From: Diatrype stigma
Lineage: Eukaryota; Ascomycota; Sordariomycetes; Xylariales; Diatrypaceae
NCBI GenBank assembly: GCA_022225965.2
Contig: JAKJXP020000048.1
Coordinates: 132,876-196,875 of the forward strand
Length of the DNA: 64,000 nucleotides
Reading direction: 5' to 3'
The position numbers were made by a program, and so were the translations under genes. The notes beneath the pieces were generated by a model, which saw nothing but the letters and a program-made list of their open reading frames with translations, had not been told where the DNA came from and made no database searches. Shown in pieces: positions 31,034-44,900 of the stretch. Position 1 is the stretch's first letter. Each line of letters starts with the position of its first letter.

Positions 31034-32063
31034 TATGTCTTTCAACGTAGTTTTGTTCAACAAAGGTGGTACTAGGTGACATCCAAAACACGAGTACAAC
31101 ACCAACGCTGTATTGTTCTCGAGAAAAAAGTCGCAAAACCTCAAATAAATAACGATGGCTCTATACTGGATAAAACACTGGCTAGAGACACGCCATGACC
31201 GCGGGATAATCCTATTTTGCTAGCCTTGCCATAACAGGATGAATATGAGTTGAAGAACCACTTATCATCTGCCATACTTGGTACGATACTACTAACGAGG
31301 ACTAACAAGGCTTGTTATGTACGTTTGGGTAGGCTTAGTCTACGCAGGAAGCTGCGGCATCATCATAAACCTCCTTGCCTTGTGTGACGAATATCGACAT
31401 AATACAAGAAGGATTCCAAGCCACGAAATCCGCTCTATGAAGCGCCTCCACGGGTGCTCCCCCCACCCCCAACAATGTCTAGCAGTAAGCGTAAGCTGCA
31501 GAGATACCTCGTCCATGTACCGTGGGGTAACTTATCCGATGTCATCGTATACGATCCGATTTGCAACTAGAAAAATGAAACGGTACTGTTGAGACATCGT
31601 ACAACGTTATGCATAGGATCCCAGAAAAATACTAGGTTGCAGAAGGCTGCTACGACATAAAAGCAGCGGTGAATGGAATAAGGCTCCGTCTAGACAGCGA
31701 CGGGTGGACGCCGCGTTGCATTACTTATCCCACTCAACTGAATGCCAACATACGTCGCAGCAGAAGAAAAATGGCGCTGAGAATGCAACACGAACGTTCC
31801 CCGCCGCCCCCTCATTTAATTGTTACTACCTAGAACACGAATTGGAACCAATCGAATCTAGTAAGAGGAATGTAACCTGGGTAATAGAATAGGAGATAAC
31901 ATATGGTTCAACGTGCATAAATGCGAGTTGGATGATTAGGAGATCAACCCCGGGTTAAGTTGCATGGGTTTCCGGCATATGCTAGGTATCATCCGCTGAG
32001 GAATTCGCTTAGGCTAGCTCTCGAGTAACATTAGCAACTACAAAAGCAACCCTGTGGGCTAAG
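31034..32063. other. upstream region of the split oxidoreductase, up to the hAT element
   Basis: 1 kb of normal composition with no recognisable gene. It ends in GGGCTAAG (32056-32063), the left target duplicate of the hAT transposon. Confidence 0.55.
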
Positions 32064-32132
32064 CAGGGTGTTACGCAACGCAACCTGTGCAACGCGATTG
32101 CCACCAATTGGTTGCCACCATTCTTTGCAACC

Positions 32133-32364
32133 TGTTACGGGCTGTTATGGCTTCGTTTCGCAAATCCGAATTCCATTAGCTATGTAAAATTCTAAGCTGA
32201 AAAAGAAAGGAAAGGAAGGAATTAAAACAGCAAAAGCAGGAAGACCGTTGCTTTAATAGGTATTGCGGTTTTAATGCTGAACCCATTTGTTTTGTTCCTT
32301 ATTTTTATTTTTTTATATATATATTCTGGTTATATATAATATTGCATTTATAATTATCGTAATA
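32133..32364 (-). repeat. 3' LTR of Gypsy A
   Basis: 232 bp, starts TGTTACGGGC in + orientation and ends CGTAATA; mate at 41785-42016. Confidence 0.85.
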
Positions 32365-33462
32365 TTATTCCTTCTTTTAAAAAAGCCGCGTTTCGAGGCT
32401 TCTTTTTTGCAAAAAGGAATGATTTAATCGAGGTTCGAACCGTGATTGCTTTTCAAATAGCGGAGGGGTATTTTTGGATCCGCGCATTTCTTCATTATGT
32501 TATCGGGCCCTTAATATTTAAATAAATAATGTTATATGTTTTTTATAATCGCTATTGCTAATTTAACTTAAAAATGATTTATTAATCCTTTTATTAGTTA
32601 TTTTTTTTAATTGTATTAATCTTTTTATATATAATTCTTTTATAAAAATTAATGCCGTTATATTATCGTTTTTTTAAGATAAATCAAATTTATCGTATTT
32701 AGCGATTCGTCGTTATATTTTAAGTCGTATCGAAAAGCCTGTTTATTTCGGATTTTCGTCGTGGTATTTTTATAATATAACCGAATTATTTTTAAAGTCT
32801 TTAGCATTATATTATTTAGGATCTGGATTTTATTTTTTTTATTACATATAATATTATAACTTTCCGTAATATAAACGTAATAATAATATTTAATCGACTT
32901 TTCATTTTTTTCGCCATTAAAATCGACTTTTTTATCGTTCGAATTATCGAATATTTGTTTTAATAAAGGAATATTCGGGAATTTCCGTAACCGGTTTATA
33001 TAAAAGGTATAAAAACCTTTCCATAACGACAATAAATTAAATTTATAAGAACATTTATTTATTTCGATTATTCGGTAATGATTTCTTATTATTAAATAAT
33101 TTAATTTATTATTTAATCGATCCGTTTATATATTCTTTTTTTAAGAATATATATTTTATTCCTTAAACCGAAATCCGGTTTTTTGTAGTATTTATTAGCT
33201 TATATATATATTCGTTTTTATAATTTTACAAATGCTTTTTAAACGGAAATAATGAATTTTTATAATATATCGGCAATTATTTATGTTCTTTTTATTAAGC
33301 TTTTCCTTAATCGAAATATTTTCGAGATTAATGGTTTACTTATTCCAATTAAAGGATTAAGGCATTAAGAATTCCAATTTCATTTTATAAAGAAATAATC
33401 CTATGGATTTATAAATTAAACTTGTTTATATAAAATTTATTATAAGCATAATAAAGAATTAA

Positions 33463-33622
33463 TTATTTTAATAATATATATATATGATATTACGCGGTCG
33501 ACGGCCCAAAGGGCCATGCCGGTGTACGTCTAGTTCTAGCATAGTAGGAAACCTCAGACCGAAGTCGAGGAGAAAAACCTACTGACTCGCACCGAAGTCG
33601 CTCTTCTGTTATTTTAATAATA
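33463..33622 (-). mobile_element. 132-bp un-RIPed retroposon-like insertion with 14-bp target duplication
   Basis: TTATTTTAATAATA is present at 33463-33476 and 33609-33622. The insert 33477-33608 is GC-rich in an otherwise about 20% GC block and keeps CpA and TpG, so it did not go through the RIP that mutated its surroundings. Read on the minus strand it begins CAGAAGAGCGACTTCGG and ends in a TATATATA tail next to the target duplicate, like a SINE or 5'-truncated LINE product. It can form several stems: GGCCC-AAA-GGGCC, CCTC...GAGG closing GAC-CGAA-GTC, and AGTAGG...CCTACT. No box A/B pair is evident. Confidence 0.62.
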
Positions 33623-34503
33623 ATTAATAAAAATTCGTAATCGTTAATTTATATATTTATTTATAATTCCGGCGTAATTTGTTATTGGAAAATGTTTTAT
33701 TAAACATAATTTCCATTTAATACCGAATAATTTAAATAATTCGTTTATAAAATTAACGGTAAATTATGGTTTTCGATTATTAATAATAATTTGCGATATT
33801 CCGTATATATAATAAAAGCCATAATAATATATTATTGCAATAATTTTAACGGTAATTAATTTAATATAAAAAGCACTTTAAAACCTTTTATTTAAACGGT
33901 TTCTTATAACAAATACGTTATTTCTTTAAAACTTATCCATAAACATAAAATAAAAATTTATAACAATATAACTTTAAGGTTTTATAAATATAAATAAAGA
34001 ATATAATAAACTTGGAATCTTATTCGTAAGATTTTTAAAGGCCTTATATAAATAATTATCTACGAATTAAATAACATTAATAATCCAGCTTAATTATTAA
34101 TATTTTTTTAAAACTGATTTCCGTATTTTATATTATTTAAAATGCCCCGTTATTATGCGACAATATATTTTCTTAAATAATTACGTACGCAAGTTATTAA
34201 CGGAAAATATTATTAAACGATTGTTTAAAGTATTAATCTTTTTTATATAAAGAAATTACGGGTTTTTATATTTTTCGTACTGTTATAATATACTTTTAGT
34301 TTTAAACATATTACATTCGTATTTAAAACCTTGTTAATTAATTCCATTCCGGTTATATCGAATAATTCGAAATTTCTATTTAGGAAACATAATATATCGA
34401 TATAAATCGAGATTATATTAGTTTTTATATTGTTTTGCAATTTATTTACGTATTTTAATATTTATTAAAATAATGTTATAATACGATATGTATTTCTTTT
34501 TTT

Positions 34504-34729
34504 TGTTACGGGCTAATGAGCTTTATAGTGATTAATGAAACAAATTCCCAATTAATATTATGAAATCTAAAGCTAAAGAAAGAAAAAAGGAAAAGTAAAT
34601 ACAGCAAAAAACGGTTCGAAGGTATATAGGCAAAAGGGCTAGCTGCTAAAAGGCGCTAGCCCTTTTTTGGAAATGTACATATAACCTTTAAGCACTTTTA
34701 TATATATATAGCCTGTATATATTATAACA
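34504..34729 (-). repeat. 3' LTR of Gypsy B
   Basis: Contains a 12-bp-arm hairpin (34632-34666): AAAAGGGCTAGC and its complement. The same hairpin, partly mutated, is in the other B LTR and the C LTR. Confidence 0.82.
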
Positions 34730-34747
34730 TCATCCCCCTTTCGGAAA

Positions 34748-34768
34748 AAAGTTTCGTTCCGAAACTTT
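34748..34768. repeat. palindrome next to the Gypsy B polypurine tract
   Basis: AAAGTTTCG-TTC-CGAAACTTT, perfect 9-bp arms; a mutated counterpart lies beside the element C LTR at about 59630. Confidence 0.8.
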
Positions 34769-34789
34769 GTAAAAAATAATAATTATTCG

Positions 34790-34880
34790 GTCGGAACTCG
34801 AATCCGAATGCTTTCTAAGCAATAAAAAGATACCCTCGGATTTATCGCTTAACCGCTATATTATTAGGCCCTTATTTAAG
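34790..34880 (-). other. tRNA-like module in Gypsy B
   Basis: Minus-strand TCGGA-TTCGAGT-TCCGA is a perfect T-arm, preceded by a class-II-like stem TGCTT-AGA-AAGCA and a box-A-like TAGCGGTTAAG. Homologous modules occur in element C (59672-59756) and less clearly element A (32430-32515). The acceptor stem does not pair fully. Confidence 0.45.
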
Positions 34881-37119
34881 GCTAGGCAATAAGCAGTTTT
34901 ATATATTCGGTTTTATTTAATTTTTCTATTAAGACCCTTTTTATATATCCGGATATCTATTTCCTTTTTTTGCGGCGCGTTCGTAATTAATATTTCGATT
35001 ATTAAATTTCCTTTACGGATTTATTATTATTTTCGTACGTTTATTCGAATTTATCGAATTTCGCGGCTTTATGCTATTCGTTTAAACGTAACGAAAATCC
35101 GGATTAATCGGAATATTCCTTATGGTATTTTATTAATGCCAACGGATTATTTTTAAATCCGTTAATATTATATCATTCGGAATTTAAATCTTAACCTTTT
35201 TATTATATTTAATATTGCAATTTATCATAATATATTCGAAAAACGAGGGTTTTTTTAACCTTTCATTTTTTTTCCGTTAAAATTAATTTTTTCGTCCGTA
35301 AAATTATTCGGGGCTTATTTTAATAATGGGTTATTAAGATATTTCCGTAATCGATTAACGTAAAACATTTTCGAACCTTTTTATAAGTTCGGAAAATTAA
35401 AAACGTATAAATATTTTTTTATTTCAATAATCGAATAATGGTTTCGTATTAAGGAATAATTAAGTTTATTATTAAATCGAGCGGTTTTCGTTTTTGTTTT
35501 TTTGATAATATAAACGCAGTTTCTTTGTCCGATTTCTTTATATTCGAAATCGGGCTTTCGTTTATATTTATTGGCCTAAGTAATTATTCGTTTTTGGGCT
35601 TTAAATATAACCGTTCGAACCGTTTTTAAATATTCGTATAAAATATTGGCAATTGCTTAGGCGTTTTATCGATTCGTTTTTTTCCGTATCGTCATTTTTT
35701 CAAAATCCGTTATTCGATATTTCCAATTAAAGAATAGGAATATATCGAATTTACGGTTTAACTTATATGGCGCCATTTTAATTAATTCGTATAATAAAGT
35801 TGCTTATATTATATTTATTACGGGCATCGTTATTATTTAATTATTTTAATAATAATTAATAAAAGAATATAATTATTAATTATTTTATTCGTATATAATT
35901 TCGGCTTATTTTGCGGTTACGAAATATTTTGTCGAAGTTAATTTTATCTTAAATTTCATAATCTTAAAAAGCTCGTTCGTAAAATCAAAAATAAATTAAG
36001 GACCTTTATTGCTAATAATCGATTTTAAAACGCTATATATTCGAAAGGAGTTTTTATAATATATTATTACGGCGTTTCTCGTAATAGCTGCTTTTATATA
36101 TGGCATTATTTATGATTTTCTTTAATCGGCAAATTATTACTAATAAGTTATTTTTTTTGTTTTATTTAAAGGCATTAATTTAAAATTTATTACGATATGC
36201 TGCCATATTCGTACTAATATTAGCAAAGGTTTAAATAAACCTGGGGCTTTATTCTTTAAATGCTTTGCAGCTTTATAGGAATAATTCTTTACGAATCGGA
36301 TTATATTAAAAGTTTAATTAGGTTATTAATACTTTTGGCTTATTAATTATCGTATCTTGTATTATTCCGAATGTCTTATAACAAATCGGAAATATATTTT
36401 CATTAATAATAGCATTTTTAAATTATTTTCGTTTGGTATAATAAATCGTTTTCGAAAAAATATAAGTTATTCATTTATTAAATATCCGTAATTATATATA
36501 TAAATACCGGGATTTTTAGCTTTATTGCAATAATATTGCAATTAATTACTAATAGCGTTAGCTTAAAGTACCTTATTTATTAAAGCTATTTCCGATAATT
36601 CTAAAGGATTAATAAAGGATAAAAGGTTTATCGGAATTGGTTACGTATAAACCTGCCAAATGCGTAATCTTCTCCTTTTAATTCTCGTTATAATCCAGCT
36701 TCGCTTAAAAAAGGAACTTAAGCAATTCCTTTTTGGAACAAATTTTCTTAAATTCCTTTTAAAAATCGGTTTTTATTTCTTTATTAATCTTAATATTAAT
36801 CGTTTTTATAAATACGGTATTAGCTTTATGGCAAATATAGCAAATAATATTAAATCGACGTCGCAATTCGGTATTAAGTTTTTTTTTAAGGCAACAGCAG
36901 TATGCCTTTCGAAATTAAACTGGACCTTTTTTTCGGCGCGTTCTTAAAAGGCGGCCTTTTTTTTGGAGGTTCGGACTATTTCGTAACAGGAATCAAGGAT
37001 TTTCGGTATTCGGAATTCGGGATTAAATCGATTAATTAATTTTTCGTGTTTTTTTTTTTTTCGTTTTAATTCAGTAGGATATTTATGCCTTTTTAGGCGA
37101 TAAAACGAACTTTAAATTA

Positions 37120-37345
37120 TGTTACGGGCTAATGGGCTTTATAGGAATTAATGAAACAAATTCCCAATTAATATTATAAATTTTAAAGCTAAAGAAAGAA
37201 AAAAGAAAAAGTAAATATAGGAAAAAAAGATTCGAAGGTATATAAATAAAAGGGCTAACTGCTAAAGGGCGTTAGCCCTTTTTTGGAAATGTATATATAA
37301 CCTTTAAGCATTTTTATATACATACAGCCTGTATGCATTATAATA
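37120..37345 (-). repeat. 5' LTR of Gypsy B
   Basis: 226 bp; mate of 34504-34729, differing by RIP-type transitions. Confidence 0.82.
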
Positions 37346-40300
37346 TTTCTTTATGTTTTAAGGTTTTTCGATTTGCGGAAAAAAATATTAAATAATATAT
37401 TGTTTTTTCCTAATCGATATTCGATTATAAAGTAATATTGAAATAATATTTCTATTTATCCCGTTTGTTTTATATTTAGTATTTATTTAGTAATAAAATA
37501 TTTAATAATTTAATAATCGGTAATAATCGAAAATAACTTTTTACGTTTAAGGCTTATTAATTCCGGTCGTTAAGCTTATAATATATATACGACTATTATT
37601 AATTTCTTGTCGTATATTAAGTAATTATATTTTGCACCTTACATATTTTCGGAATAATAAGCTATTAAATGCTAATCGTTTTTTTCGAAAGTTCTTTATA
37701 AAAGTATTTCGGTTATTACGCCATTTAAGGCATCGATTTCGATTTTGGTTTCCAGGTTATATAAAAAATATCGCAATATAAATGCCGTTATTAGCTTTTT
37801 TTTAAGGGTTTTAAAGGCAATTATGCGGTTTGTTTTGATTATATCGAATATTTTACCTTTACGTATTAATTTTATCAAAAGTCGTACAATTGGATTATAT
37901 TCGTATACGGATTTACGGTAAAAATTACAAAATCCTAAAAAGAATTGCATTTCTTTGAAATCTTTCGGAATTCTTTAATTCTTTAATATCGCCGTTTTTG
38001 TAGGGTTTATTATAATTCCGTATGTATTAATAATAAATCCCAAAAACCTAATTTCTGTTATATAAAATTAGCATTTATTTAAGTTAATTTATAACCCTAT
38101 TTTACGGAAACGTTATAAAACCTTATTAATATGTTAAACGTAATTATTTATGTTTTTAAAAATATTAAAATATCATCGATATATACGTTATAAAGGTTAT
38201 TTAAATAATTAAATAACGCGTTATTAATAAATCGTTAAAAAATAATAAACCCATTAATTAAATTAAAAAGAAGCATTTTATATTTATATATTTCGTATTC
38301 TGTTTTAAATGTAATTAAGTTTTCGCTTTTTAATCGGATACGTATACGATAAAAAGCTTATCGAATGTTTATTTTAATAAAGATCTTTGCCTTCGAAATT
38401 CGAACCAAGGTCTTTTTAATTCAAAATAACGAATATCGGGTTTTAATAATAAAGGCGTTTAATTTACGGAAATCATGCAAAATCGCAATCCTTTTTTAGG
38501 CTTTAGGGCCATTAAAACGGATATAACCTATAAAACGCCGTTTAAAACGATAAAGCTCTTTTGGATATTATTAATTAAATATTTTCGATAAACTTTCAAC
38601 TTTTTAAGAAACATCTTATATAAAGGGCTAAATTTCAAATTCTTAAGATTTCTTTTAATCTTTATGTTGTAATTTATTTTTTTCCAAGATTTATTTCGAA
38701 AAAATAACAAATGGTTAAATTCTATTTTATTAAATATATCCAAATATTCGTAATAAGCCTTTAATATTATATTAACTATTTAATTTCTAAATTCTTTTTT
38801 ATTATAAAGCATTAAAGTTCGGCTGCGTTTATTTTCGATAATTTTATTAATTTTATATAAAATAATTATAATAATGCTTACTTTTATTTCGGAATTCTTT
38901 ATAAAATATTTAAAGGTTATTGCTTTAATTATAACCATATTTAATAGGCGATATTTATATTAGCAAAATCCTTTTCGAAAGACGTAAGGTTTTTATGTAT
39001 TTCTTTTTGGGTATATATTTTTAAAGTCTTTTTTTTTCGAAAATAAAGTTATTTTCGTTTATCGAATTAAGTTATTTCTTTATTTTACGTATTTTAAGGG
39101 ATTATCGTAATATGGAAATCCTTTTTTGGTATTCGATATTATTTTATATAACTCGAAGAAATATAAGCTTAAATAATAAAAAATAATCGTATTTCGAAAT
39201 AAAAGAAACAGATTGCATTTCTTTTAATTCTTTAAGTTTTTGTTTTATTTATTTCAAAGTTTCGGCCTTATTTTTGCGTTCGATAAATTCCATCGTTTAA
39301 GGAAGGTTTTCCATAAAACGAACCGTTTTTCTTTTGTTTTCGCATTTTTTATTTTCTTTATTCATTAAATTTCCCTAGAATTTGCGTTCGGTATTAAGCA
39401 TTGATTCGGTAGCGTTATTTATGGCGATATCGTAAATAACTTTAATTAACCATTCGTTAAGAAATAAAAGCCTGCGATTTACGGGATCGATTATTATTTC
39501 GTATTATTCGAATTATGTTTTTCTAATAATAATATTATATTTTATATTTAAAACCATAAAGAGTATTCGATTAAGTTTTCGTTCGCAAATTCGAAAGTTT
39601 AAGAAAATGAAAATATCGAGTAATTAAATGGCTTATTTATTAAATCCTTTTACGCGATAAAGCGTGAAACCGATAATAAATAATACTTAAAGTCGTTTTT
39701 CTACTTTTTTCGCAAAATTTATATTACTAAATAAAAAGCCATTTGTTTCCGTATTGTTAAAAGAAAATCTAATAATTAATAATAATTCATTATAAATTAC
39801 GGTATTAATTAAAAATAAAAGTTTTTTTTAAGGATTTGTTATAAAAAATTAAATAATATTTCAATTCCAATATTTCTTTATAATAATTCCCTTAAAAAGG
39901 AATTCATATGTTCCAGGGTAATTATTTTTCCGATTTATCGATATTTTGAGTGAATTTGCGCAAATTAAATTCCGGCTTAATATAACGATCGACGATATTA
40001 TTAATTTTCGCTTTACGCTTTTAAGGGGTTAAATTACGGTTAGGATTCTTGGAGCATTCGCGAAAGGTATATTTTCTTTTAATACAAATAAAGCATTTTC
40101 CTTTAAACGTATATTAATGGATTTATTTAAAAATAAAGCGTTAATTACGATTATTATTACTGTTAATATTAAAGCTTCCGTTAATTACTTAAATGTTACC
40201 GTTTTGGTTAAATCTTTTACGACCTTTGCGACGTAATCGTTAAATATTTCGTTTAATTCCATTTAATTGTTTTTGTTTATAAAATAATTCCATTTTAATT

Positions 40301-41784
40301 ACAAAACGAACGTATTTATTAAACGGAATAAAATCGTTTAAATAATAATTAACCAAAACGATTCGAATACGAATGAAACGTTTTTTACGAAACCCGAACG
40401 TTTAGAATTTTTTCGGCTTATAGCATTTTTTAGCCAATTATACGAAATCGTTCTTAAAAGTAACGAAATCGATAAAGTTATTAAGTTTCAAACGACGGAA
40501 TTCGGCTTTAGATTTTTCCAAACAATTGGAATTATTATATTTAATTCAAAAATGCTTTATAAAATCTTCGTAAATAATAATTTAATCGAAATAAATAAGA
40601 CGGAAATAAGGTAAGATATTTTTTATAGCAATACCTTTTAAATAAAATTTAATTTCCGCGAATTTTGCCTTATTATTGGCAAAATAATTAGCGTTTATTT
40701 TAAAACAATCTTATATTTATTAATATTAACTTTCGAAGTTTATTTTATTTTGTTTTTCGTTGGCGTAAAAATCGGAAATATCCAATTTGTTATTTTTCTT
40801 CTTAATACTTAAAGCATTAAAAATTCCGATAAATAAGTTAACATTATATAAGCGTTCTTTTAAGATATTAATCTTTGTATTTTTATTTAGCATATTATAA
40901 ATTTACTTTTTTTATTAATCGATTAATAATTAAATATCTTTATCGAAATTAATATTTTCTTCGGCATTATAAAAACTTAATTCGTTTTTCGTAAGTTTAT
41001 CGAAATAATGTACCTAACGGAAAAAGATTCGGATAAATCGATTTAATTTTATAACAAAATCGGTTATTTTTTCGACCTATATTTAAATTGCCATTATTAT
41101 TAAAATATGCATTTTTATCTTTTAATAAAGGGCCTTTAGGTTTTTTTATAAAGATTCTTAAATGTTACTAAAATAAGGATTCCATTAATATTAAAAAAAG
41201 GAAATTTCTTAACTTTAATTAAAGCAATAAAAAGGAAATCCGTTTTGCCTTTTCTTTTGCCATAAATAGCAGCCAAATTTTCGAATTTATCGAATACATC
41301 TTCGTAAAATTTATTATTTTCAAATATGGCAATAAACCTTTTTATATCGTTTTTAACGATTGCATTCTTAAGTTTATAATATGTAAATTGCTTAATAATT
41401 TCGTATTTATTTATTTTTTCGCCATAAGTAACGGTTTTTTCCGAAATAAAAGAAACAATTTCTATATAGTCCAACCGTCGTTATAATCGTATTTTCGATG
41501 TTTTATTAAATCCTAAATAAATATTTCGAATAAAGATAAATATATGGAATCGTATTTTTTTACGTATTTACAAAACGGCTTTAACCGTTTTTTCGGATAA
41601 TTGCATTATTATAAGGATCGGATTTATTAATTCGTATTTCGGCAATTTTCGTTTATCGATTTTTAATGGGATATTTAGGATAATTCTTAATGCGTTTTAA
41701 GCTGCAGCCTTAATTTGCAATTGTTTTTTTCGGATATTAAATATTATATAAACCTTTTTAAATAAAAGGATAAGGTTAGAATTA

Positions 41785-42016
41785 TATTACGAACTGTTAT
41801 AGCTTCGTTTTGCAAATCCGAATTCCATTAGCTATGTAAAATTCTAAGCTAAAGAAAAAAGAAAAGGAAAGAATTAAAACAGCAAAAGCAGGAAAACCGT
41901 TACTTTAATAAGTATTGCGATTTTAATGCTGGACCCACTTATTCTATTCCTTATTCTTATCTTTTTTTATATACATTCTGGCTATATATAATATTATACC
42001 TATAACTATCGTAACA
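41785..42016 (-). repeat. 5' LTR of Gypsy A
   Basis: 232 bp, starts TATTACGAAC (RIP-altered TGTTACGGGC) and ends CGTAACA. Confidence 0.85.
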
Positions 42017-42021
42017 TAACC

Positions 42022-44900
42022 CATTCATTCGGGATTTTTCTGAATTGTATAACTTATAACGCAACTTACGATAATTTCCTTTAATTATATAACTAATTAT
42101 ACGTTATAATAATTAATGAACCCTATTATTAATATTTCTTATTAAAATATATAATTATATTAACAAATAATTAATATATACCGCCATAATAAAAATATTC
42201 AAAGGTTAAGTATTAATATTTGCCAAGTTTAAGCTTAATAATAAAATCCCTAAAAACATTCGGGCATTAAATTCTTTCCTCCGGGTTTAATAATCCTTAA
42301 ATTTCACGATTATTTTATTTATTATTTCGCAATGGCTTTTATTTTAAACGATATTAACAGTAATGCCCTTAACGGTATGGAATCGGATATTACTTCCAAA
42401 TGAATCCCTCGATTTCGACCGATCCGTTCCGAATCCCATCCCGATGCCCTTATCGATAATCCTATTTTCGAAATACGCTTAATCCAAAAATTCACAGGCT
42501 TTATTATAACAAAAACTGCTAAGCCGCATTGAAAATAAATTTAAATATTCGAATACGATATATTAAATAACGATAACGACCGCAATTAAATATATAAAAT
42601 GTGCCTTAAATAAAGCACTTATACCGTTAGTTATTTTTTATATTATAAAATGCAAAATTATATAAATTACCTATATTACGTATATAATATATTCGCGCGG
42701 TCCGAATAAACGAAATTTCGGCTATAAAAAAAAAGCCCGTATATCGAAAAAACCTTTTTAATCGTTTTTTATTATTAATTATTTCGAATTAAAGCTTAAT
42801 ATGTTCCAAAAGCAAATAATTACAAATAACCTATTAAAAGACTTTAATAAATAGGTTTTTCGAAAGTTATTAATTAATTAAATTATTAAATAAAACCATT
42901 TCTTTCGAATTACTAAAAACCCGGGCTTCGTTAAATTCTCGAATACCTTAATCCTTTCGTTAGAATTTAAAAGACCTACATATTCCGCATTATAATATAT
43001 AAAATAATTATTAAAACATTCCATTAAAATAAAAGCGCCATTATTAAAGCTTTATAAAATTCGCCCGGCTTATTTTATTTAGCTTTTAATAAATGGCGTT
43101 TAAATAATCGGCATTTTTTATACGGTATTTATTACTTCTTTAAGAATAAAAACGATACGCTTATAAAGGTTATTCTCGGCCTTTTCGAATTCGCTTTGTG
43201 CTATATAAGTATTAACGTTATTAAAGCAATTATTAAGCTAATCGAAACTTACGAAATTCATAAAAAAAATCGATTACTTTATTCTTAATAACGCAATCGT
43301 TAATAATATAACGTTAAATATAATCGGCAAAAAATTCAGATTTATTAAACGCAAACGGCAAAGCCGTTATGTTAGGTATATTTTTAATTTAATTATAAAG
43401 GCCTTATTATTTAAATATAATATAAAGGCGTTTAAAATAAAAATAAACGGCTAAAAAGCCCTAATAAAAGCTAAATCCGAATTTTAGCAAAAAGAAGGCC
43501 CGTTAATAAATTCCATAATATTATTACTTATATTTACCGATTTAATAAATTAATTAACATATTTCGTTATTTATAACGTACCGTTTTTATTACGAACACT
43601 TCGAATATTCCTTTTAATAAAATCCTCGATATCATTTTCGATAACGCTATACGTTGGCTTTTATAATATTATATAATTAAACGTACCTTTAATCTTCGGT
43701 TTTCTTTCGAAATCCTAATATAACAGTTCCGCCATAATTAAAATGCCGAAAATTATACATAAACGGGCCGCATTAAAAAAAGCATCAAAAAACCCGTTAT
43801 GTTTTAGCCGGATTATTAATTAATTAATTACGATTGGAATATTTTCAGTTTTACGATAAAGGTCCTATATTCTTTCGAAATTGCTACAAAAAGGCTTAAA
43901 AAATGATATTCGTTACGTTTGGAAAAAAGGAATTATCCGTTTTTTCGGGAATATCTGGAAAATTATTTTTACGTATAAATAATTATTAATAAAACTTAAA
44001 GCCTTTAAAATACGCGTTACTTAATTTTCGGATTCGAAATTTATTGTTATTAACGTTAATTTAATTTAAATAAAATTCGATAAATATTATAATACATTTA
44101 ACGGTATATCCATTTATTATACTGCTATTGCCTTTTATTTTGCCTTTTAATAAAAATGGCTAAAGGGAATTTAAAAAAACCGCCCCGTATAAATTATTAA
44201 AGCCAAAGCAATTATAAAAAAAGTATGGAATAATAATTATTTTCTAAAAACAGTTCTTTCGCGGTTAAATCCTAAACCCGTTATATAACAAAAAGACCCC
44301 ATTAATAAACTCGACGAATATATATAAAACTAATAATCCGGTAACGTAACACCTTTAAAAAAAAGCCGCAGCTTTAACGATGCCTTTAATAAATACAAAA
44401 CCTAATATAACGATATATACTTAAACGACAAATACGTAAAAAATCCTATCGCTTATTAAAAAACGAAAAGATACCGATATTTACGCTTATCCGAAATGGC
44501 GCTCGATTTTCTTACAATTTAAGCTATATTTATTAAATATAAGCGGTTTTTTTCGGTTATAAATAAAATACTTATCGACATACGGAATTACCTTAAAGTT
44601 AATAAAATTAAAATATATTAAGCCTTACGTTCGTAATATAAAACAAACTTATTTAATAATTTCGATTTATTATTAATTTCGGTTATAAAAACAAAACTCT
44701 TACGGGCCGAAAAAATAACCCCGAACGAACTTAAATAATAAATAACGACATAAATCGATATAACTATTAAAGCAAAATCGAAAACAATAGGCTTAATAAA
44801 TATAAATATTAAATAAAACGCTACCGATAATTTTCCTAAATCTTATATTCAGCTTTATTTTTATCTTATTCGAATGTAATTAATATAACGCAATTACAAT
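42022..44900 (+). pseudogene. degenerate hAT transposase region
   Basis: The right part of the hAT element after the nested Gypsy. It is heavily AT-shifted; most codons are degraded. Only the C-terminal dimerisation signature (about 44475-44640) is clear, with RIP-type stops. Zinc-finger BED or catalytic motifs could not be placed with confidence. Confidence 0.6.

Larger units (their letters stand above)
34504..37345 (-). mobile_element. internally deleted Gypsy element B nested in Gypsy A
   Basis: 226-bp LTRs (34504-34729, 37120-37345) start TGTTACGGGCTAATG and end TATAACA/TATAATA. Only 2.39 kb lies between them, and it aligns by eye with the left part of element C (59.6-61.6 kb), so the RT part has been lost. 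A polypurine-like tract (complement of CATCCCCCTTTCGG, 34730-34744) sits inside the left LTR, giving minus orientation. The flanks TTTTT and TTTCT are at best an imperfect target duplicate. Confidence 0.8.
32128..42021 (-). mobile_element. RIP-mutated Ty3/Gypsy element A nested in the hAT
   Basis: 232-bp LTRs (32133-32364 and 41785-42016) have TGTTACG...CGTAACA ends and are flanked by CAACC (32128-32132) and TAACC (42017-42021), a target duplicate with one C-to-T change. Coding is on the minus strand: the RT/RNase H junction LGFCNFYRKSVYEYNPIV...ETKIEIDALNGVITEILL at 37950-37696, with the active-site region VYIDDILIFL near 38170. Its 5' LTR is therefore the right one, and a purine-rich tract lies just inside the left LTR. 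It measures 9.88 kb because element B (34504-37345) is inserted in it; about 7.04 kb without B. Confidence 0.87.

Noticed and set aside
30809..31144. longer N terminus of the split oxidoreductase (start at 31144)
   Set aside because: The codon at 31144 is TTG; the ATG at 31033 sits just before the FAD motif, as in the family.
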